Assembly (NCBI GenBank): GCA_902478985.1
Contig: CABSNH010000006.1
Span: 1 to 28,035 of the forward strand
Source: an uncultured Collinsella sp.
GTDB lineage: Bacteria; Actinomycetota; Coriobacteriia; Coriobacteriales; Coriobacteriaceae
DNA length: 28,035 nt
Direction of reading: 5' to 3'
Both the position numbers and the translations under genes were made by a program. Position 1 is the first letter of the stretch. Each line of letters begins with the position of its first letter. A model generated the notes under the pieces. It worked only from the letters and a program-made list of their open reading frames with translations, had not been told where the DNA came from and did no database searches. Shown here one piece after another: positions 7,561 to 14,221 of this stretch.

Positions 7561-8436
7561 CTAGCTTTGGTGGGCTCGGCGGGTGGCGCGGCGGGCACGG
7601 GCTTCTTGGATTTCAACCAAGTGACTTATGATCTCGGAGGCGCTCTCCTCGATCGCCTTGCCGTCGGTACGCACCACAAAGCAGCCCAGGCGCTTCATGA
7701 GAGCGCGGGCTTCCTCGAGCTCGCTGCGTACGCTCTCGGGCTCGGCATAGGAGCCGGCAACAGCACGGGTGTAATCATCGCCCAAGCGGCTATCGCGAAT
7801 CCCGGAGATCACATCGACAGTCGAAATCAGGCCAAACAACCGCATCGGGTCGACCTCGTAAATTGACTTCGGTGGCTCCATGCCATGGGCCAAAGGAACA
7901 TTGGCAACCTTGTAACCCTGATAGGCCAAATACATCGACAGCGGCGTCTTGGACGTGCGCGATACGCCCAGCAGCACGATATCGGCACCCGACAGATCGT
8001 CGGAACCGCGCCCGTCATCGTGCTCAACGAAATACTCCATGGCCTCGATGCGATGGAAATAGCGGTCATCGGTCTTGTGAATCACGCCTGCAACGCCCTT
8101 GGGCGACGCACCGATGAGCGACGAAAGCACCGCAAGCGTCGGGCCGATCAAATCGACCGAGCGAATGTGCAGCATGCCCAAAAAGTCGAGCACGCGAGCA
8201 CGAAGCGCCGGATCGACAATGGTGTGGAACACGGCAATATCACGATGGTCCGCATCGACGCGCGGACCCACAAACGACTTGACCTGCTCCACCGAGTTCA
8301 CCTTGGGCAGGCGCAAGAGACGAAAAGCCCCTTCATCAAATTGCCCGGACGCCGCAAGCACCACCTCACAAGCGGTATCACCGAGCGAGTCGGAGATAAC
8401 GATAACGGTGGGACGAGCGGTGACCGGGCAATCCAT
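7561..8436 (-). CDS. ppsR: PPDK/PEP synthase regulatory protein (PpsR, DUF299 kinase/pyrophosphorylase)
   Basis: Members of this family switch PPDK or PEP synthase off by ADP-dependent phosphorylation of a threonine beside the catalytic histidine, and on by phosphate-dependent removal. The 291-residue protein shows VIVISDSLGDTA near the N-terminus, the P-loop-like GVSRTSKTPLSMYLA at about 156-170, YKVANVPL and LFGLISTVD, all typical. Length is normal for the family apart from an Arg-rich tail. The ATG is preceded by AAAGGAG with a six-base spacer. It follows glyS by 34 bases and precedes ppdK. The adjacent target has the required TSH motif (Thr476/His478), so PPDK is the likely substrate here. 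No ppsA is seen in the window. Confidence 0.95.
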   Translation of the reverse strand: MDCPVTARPTVIVISDSLGDTACEVVLAASGQFDEGAFRLLRLPKVNSVEQVKSFVGPRVDADHRDIAVFHTIVDPALRARVLDFLGMLHIRSVDLIGPTLAVLSSLIGASPKGVAGVIHKTDDRYFHRIEAMEYFVEHDDGRGSDDLSGADIVLLGVSRTSKTPLSMYLAYQGYKVANVPLAHGMEPPKSIYEVDPMRLFGLISTVDVISGIRDSRLGDDYTRAVAGSYAEPESVRSELEEARALMKRLGCFVVRTDGKAIEESASEIISHLVEIQEARARRATRRAHQS

Positions 8437-8470
8437 GCGGGGCTCCTTTTGCGCTTACGCGCAGGCTGGC

Positions 8471-10567
8471 TTACTTTTTGCGGGCAAGCTCACCGATGTT
8501 GGCGATGCCGGAGAAAACGGCCTCGAAGCGGTTGAGCAGCTTAAGGCGATTATCGCGGAGCTGCTCGTCCTTGTCCATGACCATAACCTCGTCGAAGAAA
8601 CGGTCGATGGGCGCGCGCAGGGCGGCCAGAGCGGCAAACGCGGCAGGATAATCCTCGGCGGCGAGAGCGGCGTCGACGGCGGTCTGAGCGGCCTCGGAGG
8701 CATCGGCAAGCGCAAGCTCGACCTCGCCCATCAGGGCGCGATCGTACTCCGCGCCCAGCTCGGGCTTGGAGATGTGCGCCGCGCGGGCGTAGGCGGTTGC
8801 CAGGTTGTCGAAGGTCTCGGCGTCGTTCTTGCGGGCCTCATCGAGGGCGGCGCAGCGGGCGAAGAAGAGCGACGGGGCAATGATGTGCACCGCGGAGACG
8901 GCGGCAACGGTGTCGGCCGGAATCTTCTCGTCGCGGGCCATGCTCACCAGACGGCCGTGGAAGAAGTCACGAACCTGCTGGGCGACCTCGGCGGCGTCGA
9001 ACTCAATGCCCTGCTCGCTATAGAGCTCGAGCGCAAAGTCGATGAGCGACGTGGGGTCGATCGGCAGACGGTCGCGCAGGATGTTGATGATGCCGATGGC
9101 GGCGCGACGCAGCGCGTACGGGTCGGACGAGCCGGTCGGGGGCTCGCCGATGGCAAAGATACCCGCAATGGTATCGAGCTTGTCGGCACAGGCCACGATG
9201 CAGCCAGCGGTGCCCTCGGGCAGCTCATCGCCGGCAAAGCGGGGACGATAGTGATCGCGAATGGCGTGGGCGACCTCGTCGTTCTCCCCCATCGCGGAAG
9301 CGTAATAACCGCCCATAACGCCCTGCTGGCTCGTGAACTCAACGACGGCGTTGGATACCAGGTCGGCCTTGCACAGGTGAGCGGCGCGAGCGGCATCGGC
9401 GGCAAGGTGGGCGCCCAGATGGGCCTCGCGGGCGATGGCGAGCGCGAGCTGCTCAATACGCTCGGACTTGGCGAGCACGCTACCGAGCTTCTCCTGGAAG
9501 GCGACCTTGGCCAGACGCTCACGGAACTCGTCGAGGGAAATCTTCAGGTCCTCCTCGTAGAAGAACTTGGCATCGTCCAGACGGGCACGCACGACGCGCT
9601 CGTTGCCGTCGATCACGCGCTCGGCGTTCTCGGGCTTGCTGTTGGAGACGACCACGAACTCACGCGTGAGCTTGCCCTCGCCGTCATAGATCGGGAAGTA
9701 GCGCTGGTTGGTGAGCATGGACTCGCAGATGATCTCGTGCGGGACCTTGAGGAACTCCTCATCGAAGGTACCGACAAGCACCGTCGGCCACTCGCAGAGG
9801 TTGATGACCTCCTCGAAGACCTTCTTGGGCGTGTCGACATGGCAACCGGGGCGCGCAGCCTCGACCTCGGCGATACCGGCAAGGATGGCTTCACGACGAC
9901 GCTCGGCAGAAAGCACGCCGGCGTCCTCGAGCACCTGCTCGTAGACGGCGGGGCTGGCGACCACATGGTCACCAGGGCCAAGTACGCGATGACCACGCGT
10001 GGTGTTGCCACTCGTCACGTCGGCAAACGACACGGGCACAACATCCTCGCCCAAAAGGCAGCAGATCCAGCGGACCGGACGAACAAAGGTCGCATGCTCG
10101 TGACCCCAACGCTGGCTGCGGTAGTTGGGCCACTGCAGGCCGGCGATGGTCTTCTCGCACAGAGCGGTCAGAATCGGCGTAGCCGGAGCGGAGGGAATGT
10201 TCTTCTCGGCGAACACATACTCGCGACCGTCAGTGTCCTCGCGACGGACCAGGTCCTCGGCAGCCACACCGCACTTGCGAGCGAAGCCCTGGGCGGCCTT
10301 GGTGGCGTTGCCGTCGGCATCAAAGGCAATGTTTGCCGCGGGACCACGCTTGACCTCGTGAACCTCATCGGTCGCGGTGGCGACGTCGGCCACGAGCGCA
10401 GCCAGACGACGCGGGCTCGAGATCACGCGGACCTCGCCGTGGGCCAGGCCGGCCTCGTCGAGACCCTTGGCAATCATGGTGCCAAGCTGCTTGACGGCAT
10501 TGTTCAGCGGTGCAGAGGGCATTTCCTCCGTACCGATCTCAAACAGGAAATCCTTAGCGTCTGCCAT
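8471..10567 (-). CDS. glyS: Glycyl-tRNA synthetase beta subunit
   Basis: This is the beta subunit of the alpha2beta2-type bacterial glycyl-tRNA synthetase, which binds tRNA-Gly and supports the aminoacylation done by the alpha subunit. The 698-residue chain has the usual length. It begins with DFLFEIGTEEMPSAPL, contains SSPRRLA and the GxRWG-like RWGHEHATFVRPVRWI segment, then LTNQRYFPI and the HD-like central region, and ends in a DALR-type anticodon-binding domain (SDPYALRRAAIGII, VMDKDEQLRDNRLKLL). The ATG lies three bases after the glyQ stop, and the purine-rich GGCGAGGTGG at the end of glyQ can serve as its binding site, so the subunits are probably made in coupled fashion. Confidence 0.98.
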   Translation of the reverse strand: MADAKDFLFEIGTEEMPSAPLNNAVKQLGTMIAKGLDEAGLAHGEVRVISSPRRLAALVADVATATDEVHEVKRGPAANIAFDADGNATKAAQGFARKCGVAAEDLVRREDTDGREYVFAEKNIPSAPATPILTALCEKTIAGLQWPNYRSQRWGHEHATFVRPVRWICCLLGEDVVPVSFADVTSGNTTRGHRVLGPGDHVVASPAVYEQVLEDAGVLSAERRREAILAGIAEVEAARPGCHVDTPKKVFEEVINLCEWPTVLVGTFDEEFLKVPHEIICESMLTNQRYFPIYDGEGKLTREFVVVSNSKPENAERVIDGNERVVRARLDDAKFFYEEDLKISLDEFRERLAKVAFQEKLGSVLAKSERIEQLALAIAREAHLGAHLAADAARAAHLCKADLVSNAVVEFTSQQGVMGGYYASAMGENDEVAHAIRDHYRPRFAGDELPEGTAGCIVACADKLDTIAGIFAIGEPPTGSSDPYALRRAAIGIINILRDRLPIDPTSLIDFALELYSEQGIEFDAAEVAQQVRDFFHGRLVSMARDEKIPADTVAAVSAVHIIAPSLFFARCAALDEARKNDAETFDNLATAYARAAHISKPELGAEYDRALMGEVELALADASEAAQTAVDAALAAEDYPAAFAALAALRAPIDRFFDEVMVMDKDEQLRDNRLKLLNRFEAVFSGIANIGELARKK

Positions 10568-10570
10568 GGC

Positions 10571-11482
10571 TTACGCCACCTCGCCTTCCTGGTCGGCATT
10601 CTCGTTGACTCCAGCGACCTCGGCCATATAGGCCTCGCAGCACGCCTTGGCGACGGCGCGGACGCGCAGGATGTAGTTAGCACGCTCGACCGCGGACAGC
10701 GCACCGCGAGCATCGAGCAGGTTGAAGGCATGGCTGCACTTCATGACGCAGTCGTAAGCGGGCAGCGGCAGCTTGCGCTCAAGGCAGGAGTGGCACTCGG
10801 CCTCGTAGTCGTCAAACTTCTGACGCATCATCTCGACGTTGGCGACCTCAAAGTTGTAGGCGCTAAACTCGCGCTCGTTCTCCAGGAACACGTCGCCATA
10901 GGTCATCGGCGTGCCATCGGGCAGATAGCTCCACACCAGGTCGTAGACGGAGTTGACGCCCTGAGCGTACATGGCGATGCGCTCCAGACCATAGGTAATC
11001 TCGACGGGCACAGGGTCGACCTCGATGCCGCCCACCTGCTGGAAGTACGTAAACTGCGTGACCTCCATGCCGTTGAGCCAGACCTCCCAGCCAAGGCCCC
11101 AGGCGCCCAGCGTCGGGCTCTCCCAGTCGTCCTCGACAAAACGAACGTCATGGTCGTTGGGGTCCAGACCGATAGCGGCAAGAGACCCCAGGTAGAGCTC
11201 CTGGGCGTTGACCGGCGACGGCTTGATGAGCACCTGGAACTGATAGTAGTGCTGCATGCGGTTGGGATTCTCGCCGTAGCGGCCGTCGGCGGGACGGCGG
11301 CAAGGCTGAGCGTAGCAGGTGCGCCACTCGGCAGGACCGAGCGAGCGCAACGTGGTCGCGGTGTGGAAGGTACCGGCACCGACCTCGGAGTCATAGGGCT
11401 GCATAATGACGCAGCCCTGCTCGCCCCAGTACTGCTGGAGGCGCAGGATGATGTCTTGGAAGGAAAGCGATGAAGCGTTCAT
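10571..11482 (-). CDS. glyQ: Glycyl-tRNA synthetase alpha subunit
   Basis: The alpha subunit carries the class II catalytic core that makes glycyl-adenylate. The 303-residue product begins FQDIILRLQQYWGEQGCVIMQPYDSEVGAGTFH, written here in shorter parts: FQDIILRLQQYW, GCVIMQPYDSEVGAGT and motif-2-like EWRTCYAQPCRRP, DGRYGENPNRMQHYYQFQV, then WEVWLNGMEVTQFTYFQQ and GLERIAMY, all diagnostic. The ATG is preceded by a weak GAGGGG about 10-11 bases upstream. The gap to lepB is only 59 bases, too short for a T-box leader, which often controls glyQS elsewhere. A TATAGT at 11529-11534 could be a promoter for glyQ. Confidence 0.98.
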   Translation of the reverse strand: MNASSLSFQDIILRLQQYWGEQGCVIMQPYDSEVGAGTFHTATTLRSLGPAEWRTCYAQPCRRPADGRYGENPNRMQHYYQFQVLIKPSPVNAQELYLGSLAAIGLDPNDHDVRFVEDDWESPTLGAWGLGWEVWLNGMEVTQFTYFQQVGGIEVDPVPVEITYGLERIAMYAQGVNSVYDLVWSYLPDGTPMTYGDVFLENEREFSAYNFEVANVEMMRQKFDDYEAECHSCLERKLPLPAYDCVMKCSHAFNLLDARGALSAVERANYILRVRAVAKACCEAYMAEVAGVNENADQEGEVA

Positions 11483-11528
11483 GCCTCTAATATCCCCTCG
11501 TCGAAACGATTACACGGTTAGGTTCTGT

Positions 11529-11558
11529 ACTATAGCGGTTTTTAGTCGATAGTGCCGA
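11529..11558 (-). promoter_or_regulatory. Possible promoter for glyQ-glyS-ppsR
   Basis: On the minus strand, TATAGT (11529-11534) lies 18 bases downstream of TCGGCA (11553-11558). The predicted start gives a leader of about 40 bases before glyQ. The -35 lies inside the end of lepB. Weak -35, so tentative; glyQ could equally be read from the rpsP promoters. Confidence 0.35.
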
Positions 11559-12105
11559 TGCGGTTGAGCGGCCAGTAGCGCACAAGCGCCACGGCGATCA
11601 AATCAGAGCGATCAACGGGACCAAAGTAGCGCGAGTCGGCAGAGTTTTCGCGGTTGTCGCCCATCACCCACACGCACCCGTCGGGAACGGTGTAGGGATA
11701 GCTTACCTGAGCGCCGGGAGCTTGGACCGAAAGCGGCCAGCTCATGCCGGTCGTATAGCCCTCGTCGAGCGCTTGGCCGTCAACGACCACCTTGCCGTCC
11801 TGAAGGTCGACCGTCTGGCCGGCCGTGGCAATAACACGCTTGACGAGAACATCATGCTCGGAGGTGCCATCTGGGTTGTGGAACACCACAATATCGCCTT
11901 GGCTGACGGGGCGGCCGAGCTCAAGGCTCACCTTTTGCGCCAGGATCTGGTCGCCGATCTCGATCGTGGACTCCATGGAGCCGGTGGGCACCACAAAGGG
12001 TTCGACCACAAACGAGCGAATCAAGAAGGTGGCGACCAGTGCGATGGCGACGACCGCGATCCACTCAAACGCACCCTTTAGCACGGAATGCTGCGAAGGA
12101 ACCAT
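11542..12105 (-). CDS. lepB: Signal peptidase I
   Basis: Signal peptidase I removes signal peptides from exported proteins at the outer face of the cytoplasmic membrane. The 187-residue protein is of the short Gram-positive type. One N-terminal membrane segment (about 14-33) is followed by PTGSMESTI with nucleophile Ser43, VLVKRVIA with general-base Lys89, and the box GDNRENSADSRYFGPV. A start two codons upstream (GTG) would overlap the binding site; GAGGAG five bases before the ATG at 12105 decides for that ATG. It begins two bases past the trmD stop and is therefore part of the rpsP-khpA-rimM-trmD transcript. In other bacteria lepB is also often found near rplS and rnhB. Confidence 0.97.
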   Translation of the reverse strand: MVPSQHSVLKGAFEWIAVVAIALVATFLIRSFVVEPFVVPTGSMESTIEIGDQILAQKVSLELGRPVSQGDIVVFHNPDGTSEHDVLVKRVIATAGQTVDLQDGKVVVDGQALDEGYTTGMSWPLSVQAPGAQVSYPYTVPDGCVWVMGDNRENSADSRYFGPVDRSDLIAVALVRYWPLNRIGTID

Positions 12106-12107
12106 TC

Positions 12108-12866
12108 TCACTCCTCGCTCTTCGAATACGATGCGTCCAGGATCTCTTGCGCGTATGCGCGCTCCTCGGGCGTAAGCCGCGCCGTCTCGATCAGGTCGGG
12201 ACGCCAGCGGCAGGTGCGCTCGATGGCATTCTTACGGCGCCAGGCGTCAACCTTGGCGTGGTCGCCGCTCACGAGCACCGGCGGCACGCCCTCGCCGTTG
12301 AACTCGGCGGGGCGGGTGTACTGCGCGTACTCGAGCAGGCCTCCGTCCTCGGCGGTCGAGAACGACTCGTCCACATTGCTCATCTCGTCGCCCAGGGCGC
12401 CGGGAATCAGGCGTACGACAGCATCGGCAACGACCATAGCGGGAAGTTCGCCACCCGTAAGCACATAGTCGCCGATCGACAGACGCTCGTCGGCATACGC
12501 ATATGCACGTTCGTCGACGCCCTCGTAGCGACTACACACAAACAGCAGGCGCTCACTTTTGAGCAGGCGCTCGGCCACATGCTGCGTAAAAGGCTCGCCA
12601 CAGGGGGTAAAGAACACCACAGTGGGCTTGGGACCCTCGGAGCTAATAGCCTCGATGGCCTCTGCGATAGGCTCGACCTTCATGAGCATGCCCTGCCCGC
12701 CGCCGTACGGCTCGTCATCGACGGTACGATGGCGGTCGTGCGTCCAGTCACGCAGGTTATAGGCCTTAAAATCAAAAAGGCCGGCCTTGCGGGCGCGGCC
12801 CAAGATCGATGTGGACATGACGGGCTCAAACATCTCGGGAAAGACCGAAAGGGTCTCGATCAGCAT
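12108..12866 (-). CDS. trmD: tRNA (guanine37-N1)-methyltransferase
   Basis: TrmD uses S-adenosylmethionine to make m1G37 next to the anticodon of several tRNAs, which prevents +1 frameshifting. The 252-residue product has the SPOUT trefoil-knot signatures: LSVFPEMF at the N-terminus, RTVDDEPYGGGQGM, CSRYEGVDERAYAYADERLSIGDYVL split here as CSRYEGVDER and LSIGDYVLTGGELPAM, then YTRPAEFNGEGVPPVLVSGDHAKVD in the linker (YTRPAEF, VPPVLVSGDH), and the small C-terminal helical domain with WRRKNAIERT and RRPDL-like WRPDLI. GGGAGG five to six bases before the ATG gives a good start. It follows rimM by 10 bases. Confidence 0.98.
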   Translation of the reverse strand: MLIETLSVFPEMFEPVMSTSILGRARKAGLFDFKAYNLRDWTHDRHRTVDDEPYGGGQGMLMKVEPIAEAIEAISSEGPKPTVVFFTPCGEPFTQHVAERLLKSERLLFVCSRYEGVDERAYAYADERLSIGDYVLTGGELPAMVVADAVVRLIPGALGDEMSNVDESFSTAEDGGLLEYAQYTRPAEFNGEGVPPVLVSGDHAKVDAWRRKNAIERTCRWRPDLIETARLTPEERAYAQEILDASYSKSEE

Positions 12867-12876
12867 GTTATCCTCC

Positions 12877-13398
12877 CTACTTGTCCATATCGATCAAACC
12901 GTCCATAACGCGGACGGAAATTGTCCCCTGATCGGGAAGATCGAGCACAACCTGCTCGATCACGGGAATCAGCACCTCGCCGTACCGATTGCCCTCGACA
13001 ACCCAAACATCGTTGGCGGGCGTCGACATGATCTCGACGATCGTACCGAGCAAACCGAAGCGCTCGTCGACCACCTCGCGACCCATCAGGTCGGTATAGG
13101 CAGCGTCGAGCGAATCGAGCTCAAAATCGTCACGATTTGCCAGCACGTAGCATCCCGTGATGCCCTCGGCGGCCGTCAAGTCGTCAATGCCCTCAAACGA
13201 GACCAGATCGCCATCGCCCGTATCGGTGACGGATACGACCGTGCAAAAACGGTCGCGCTTGAGCGCCGGCGGCGTCAAGGCGACGCGCATACCCGGCGTC
13301 AATACAGAAGGAAGCCCCCGCAGCGGCTGCGCGAGGACCTCCCCCTTCCTTCCGTGCGGCTTGACCACACGGGCGATGTTTTTGTACTGGGACCTCAA
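12877..13398 (-). CDS. rimM: Ribosome maturation factor RimM
   Basis: RimM helps assemble the 30S head by binding uS19-containing intermediates. The 173-residue protein has an N-terminal barrel with NIARVVKPHGRKGEVLAQPL (20 residues, about 7-26) and a C-terminal PRC-barrel with LMGREVVDERFGLLGTIVEI and the VLIPVIEQVV strand. The only start that keeps the first strand of the barrel is TTG at 13398. That codon has no good Shine-Dalgarno of its own: a TAGGA overlaps the khpA stop just two bases upstream. It also falls in the loop of a short hairpin. Initiation therefore probably depends on ribosomes finishing khpA four bases away. Confidence 0.94.
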   Translation of the reverse strand: MRSQYKNIARVVKPHGRKGEVLAQPLRGLPSVLTPGMRVALTPPALKRDRFCTVVSVTDTGDGDLVSFEGIDDLTAAEGITGCYVLANRDDFELDSLDAAYTDLMGREVVDERFGLLGTIVEIMSTPANDVWVVEGNRYGEVLIPVIEQVVLDLPDQGTISVRVMDGLIDMDK

Positions 13399-13403
13399 GG
13401 TCC
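13390..13403 (-). promoter_or_regulatory. Hairpin presenting the rimM start codon
   Basis: The minus-strand RNA reads GGACC-UUGA-GGUCC, a perfect 5-bp stem with a tetraloop that contains the rimM UUG start codon. The last base of the khpA UAG stop is the first stem base, so a ribosome terminating on khpA would open it. A translational-coupling role is inference. Confidence 0.45.
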
Positions 13404-13687
13404 TAGCCCAGAACCTCTACCTCGACTGCAGTGTCGAGGCGAGCGGCCAGTGCACGGGCGAGCGTGCGAATGGCCTTGATGGTACGGCCACGACGGCCGA
13501 TGACCTTAGCGACGTCATCCTCGGCAACAGAAACCTCAATCGTGGAGGCGTCGTCACCATCGATGACCTCGAGGCTCACGGAATCCGGGTCGTCGACGAT
13601 CTGAACAACGAGATATTCGACGAGATCGGCGATGCGATCTGAGAGCATTGCCTCACCCTCGAGCTGTGCAGCGTCAACCTCAGGCAC
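13403..13687 (-). CDS. khpA: KH-domain RNA-binding protein KhpA
   Basis: KhpA is a small KH protein that pairs with KhpB/Jag in many Gram-positive bacteria and affects cell length and RNA metabolism. The 94-residue product has one KH domain with the GxxG loop in VAKVIGRRGRTIKAIRTLA. A GTG start with GAGGAG six bases upstream (inside the end of rpsP) is chosen. An ATG at 13648 would give an 81-residue protein starting MLSDRIADLVEYLV, closer to the usual family start, so the first 13 residues are uncertain. The position between rpsP and rimM is the classical one. A membrane elongation operon (mreCD-mrdA-rodA) lies elsewhere in the window, but any link to it is speculation. Confidence 0.93.
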   Translation of the reverse strand: MPEVDAAQLEGEAMLSDRIADLVEYLVVQIVDDPDSVSLEVIDGDDASTIEVSVAEDDVAKVIGRRGRTIKAIRTLARALAARLDTAVEVEVLG

Positions 13688-13690
13688 GAT

Positions 13691-14020
13691 TTACTCCTCG
13701 GCGCCCTCAGCAGCCTTAGCGGCCTCGGCCTCTTTGGCGAGCTGCTTCTTGGACTTCTTGACGACGGTCTCGGTCTTCTCGCCCTCGTTGGCGGCCTTGA
13801 CCAGAGCAGCGACAGCGTCGGTGAGCTGAGCGCCCTTGGACTGCCAGTCAGCGATCTTCTCGAGGTCGAGGTTGATGGTCTTGGGGGCGGTCATCGGGTT
13901 GTAGCGGCCAACCTCCTCGATGATACGACCGTCACGCGGGGCGCGGGAATCGGCGACGACGACACGGTAGTACGGACGCTTCTTAGCGCCGTGACGAGCA
14001 AGGCGAATCTTGACTGCCAA
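13691..14020 (-). CDS. rpsP: 30S ribosomal protein bS16
   Basis: bS16 is an early-binding 30S assembly protein. The 109-residue product begins MAVKIRLARHGAKKRPYYRV (20 residues) and contains VVADSRAPRDGRIIEEVGRY-type sequence followed by LDLEKIADWQSKGAQLTD, all diagnostic. The start is TTG, because GGAGGAG (14027-14033) sits six bases upstream and the protein then begins at the conserved position. The frame is open 12 codons further but that stretch overlaps the leader. Residues from about 86 form a Lys/Ala/Glu-rich tail absent from short S16 proteins. It heads the rpsP-khpA-rimM-trmD-lepB run behind two tandem promoters. Confidence 0.98.
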   Translation of the reverse strand: MAVKIRLARHGAKKRPYYRVVVADSRAPRDGRIIEEVGRYNPMTAPKTINLDLEKIADWQSKGAQLTDAVAALVKAANEGEKTETVVKKSKKQLAKEAEAAKAAEGAEE

Positions 14021-14039
14021 AGGAAACTCCTCCAACCAA

Positions 14040-14054
14040 GCAGCTTTAGGCTGC
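14040..14054 (-). promoter_or_regulatory. Small leader hairpin upstream of rpsP
   Basis: GCAGC-CTAAA-GCTGC in the predicted rpsP 5' leader, a 5-bp stem ending seven bases before the GGAGGAG binding site. It may tune translation or be incidental. It does not resemble a known riboswitch. Confidence 0.3.
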
Positions 14055-14076
14055 AACTACAAACAAACAGTTGAAC

Positions 14077-14105
14077 ATAATACGCCATCGACGCGGGCAG
14101 GTGAA
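14077..14105 (-). promoter_or_regulatory. Predicted proximal promoter P1 of the rpsP operon
   Basis: On the minus strand, TTCACC (14100-14105), a 17-base spacer and TATTAT (14077-14082). The -10 matches the consensus at five of six positions. The predicted start gives a leader of about 50 bases before the rpsP TTG. Confidence 0.65.
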
Positions 14106-14149
14106 GTCCGTGAGACCAACTTCTTCGGTGTAGTCGAAGGCAAATCCAT

Positions 14150-14177
14150 ATCTTAGACAAGAATTCGCGATTTGCAA
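14150..14177 (-). promoter_or_regulatory. Predicted distal promoter P2 of the rpsP operon
   Basis: On the minus strand, TTGCAA (14172-14177), a 16-base spacer and TAAGAT (14150-14155), about 73 bases upstream of P1. Tandem promoters are common for ribosomal protein operons. The -35 lies about 45 bases from the dinB start, so the two transcription units diverge from a shared 200-base region. Confidence 0.45.
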
Positions 14178-14209
14178 GCACATCCACGCACCCCACATGA
14201 GCTGCGCGG

Positions 14210-14215
14210 TATACT
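14210..14215 (+). promoter_or_regulatory. -10 element of dinB, probably leaderless
   Basis: TATACT ends six bases before the dinB ATG, so transcription would begin at or next to the A of the start codon. The expected -35 position (about 14187-14192, CGCACC) matches poorly. No Shine-Dalgarno precedes the ATG, consistent with a leaderless mRNA. Confidence 0.5.
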
Positions 14216-14221
14216 CATGCC

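Noticed and set aside
8099..11473. 1124-codon plus-strand open frame antisense to glyS and glyQ
   Set aside because: It has no recognisable domains, is rich in low-complexity Gly/Leu/Val sequence and lies exactly opposite two clear genes. Codon bias in GC-rich genes leaves the opposite frame free of stops.
11483..11541. T-box riboswitch for glyQS
   Set aside because: The gap is only 59 bases, with no specifier loop, T-box sequence or terminator/antiterminator.
14021..14056. 12-codon upstream extension of rpsP
   Set aside because: It includes the Shine-Dalgarno GGAGGAG and precedes the conserved AVKIRL start; TTG at 14020 is better.
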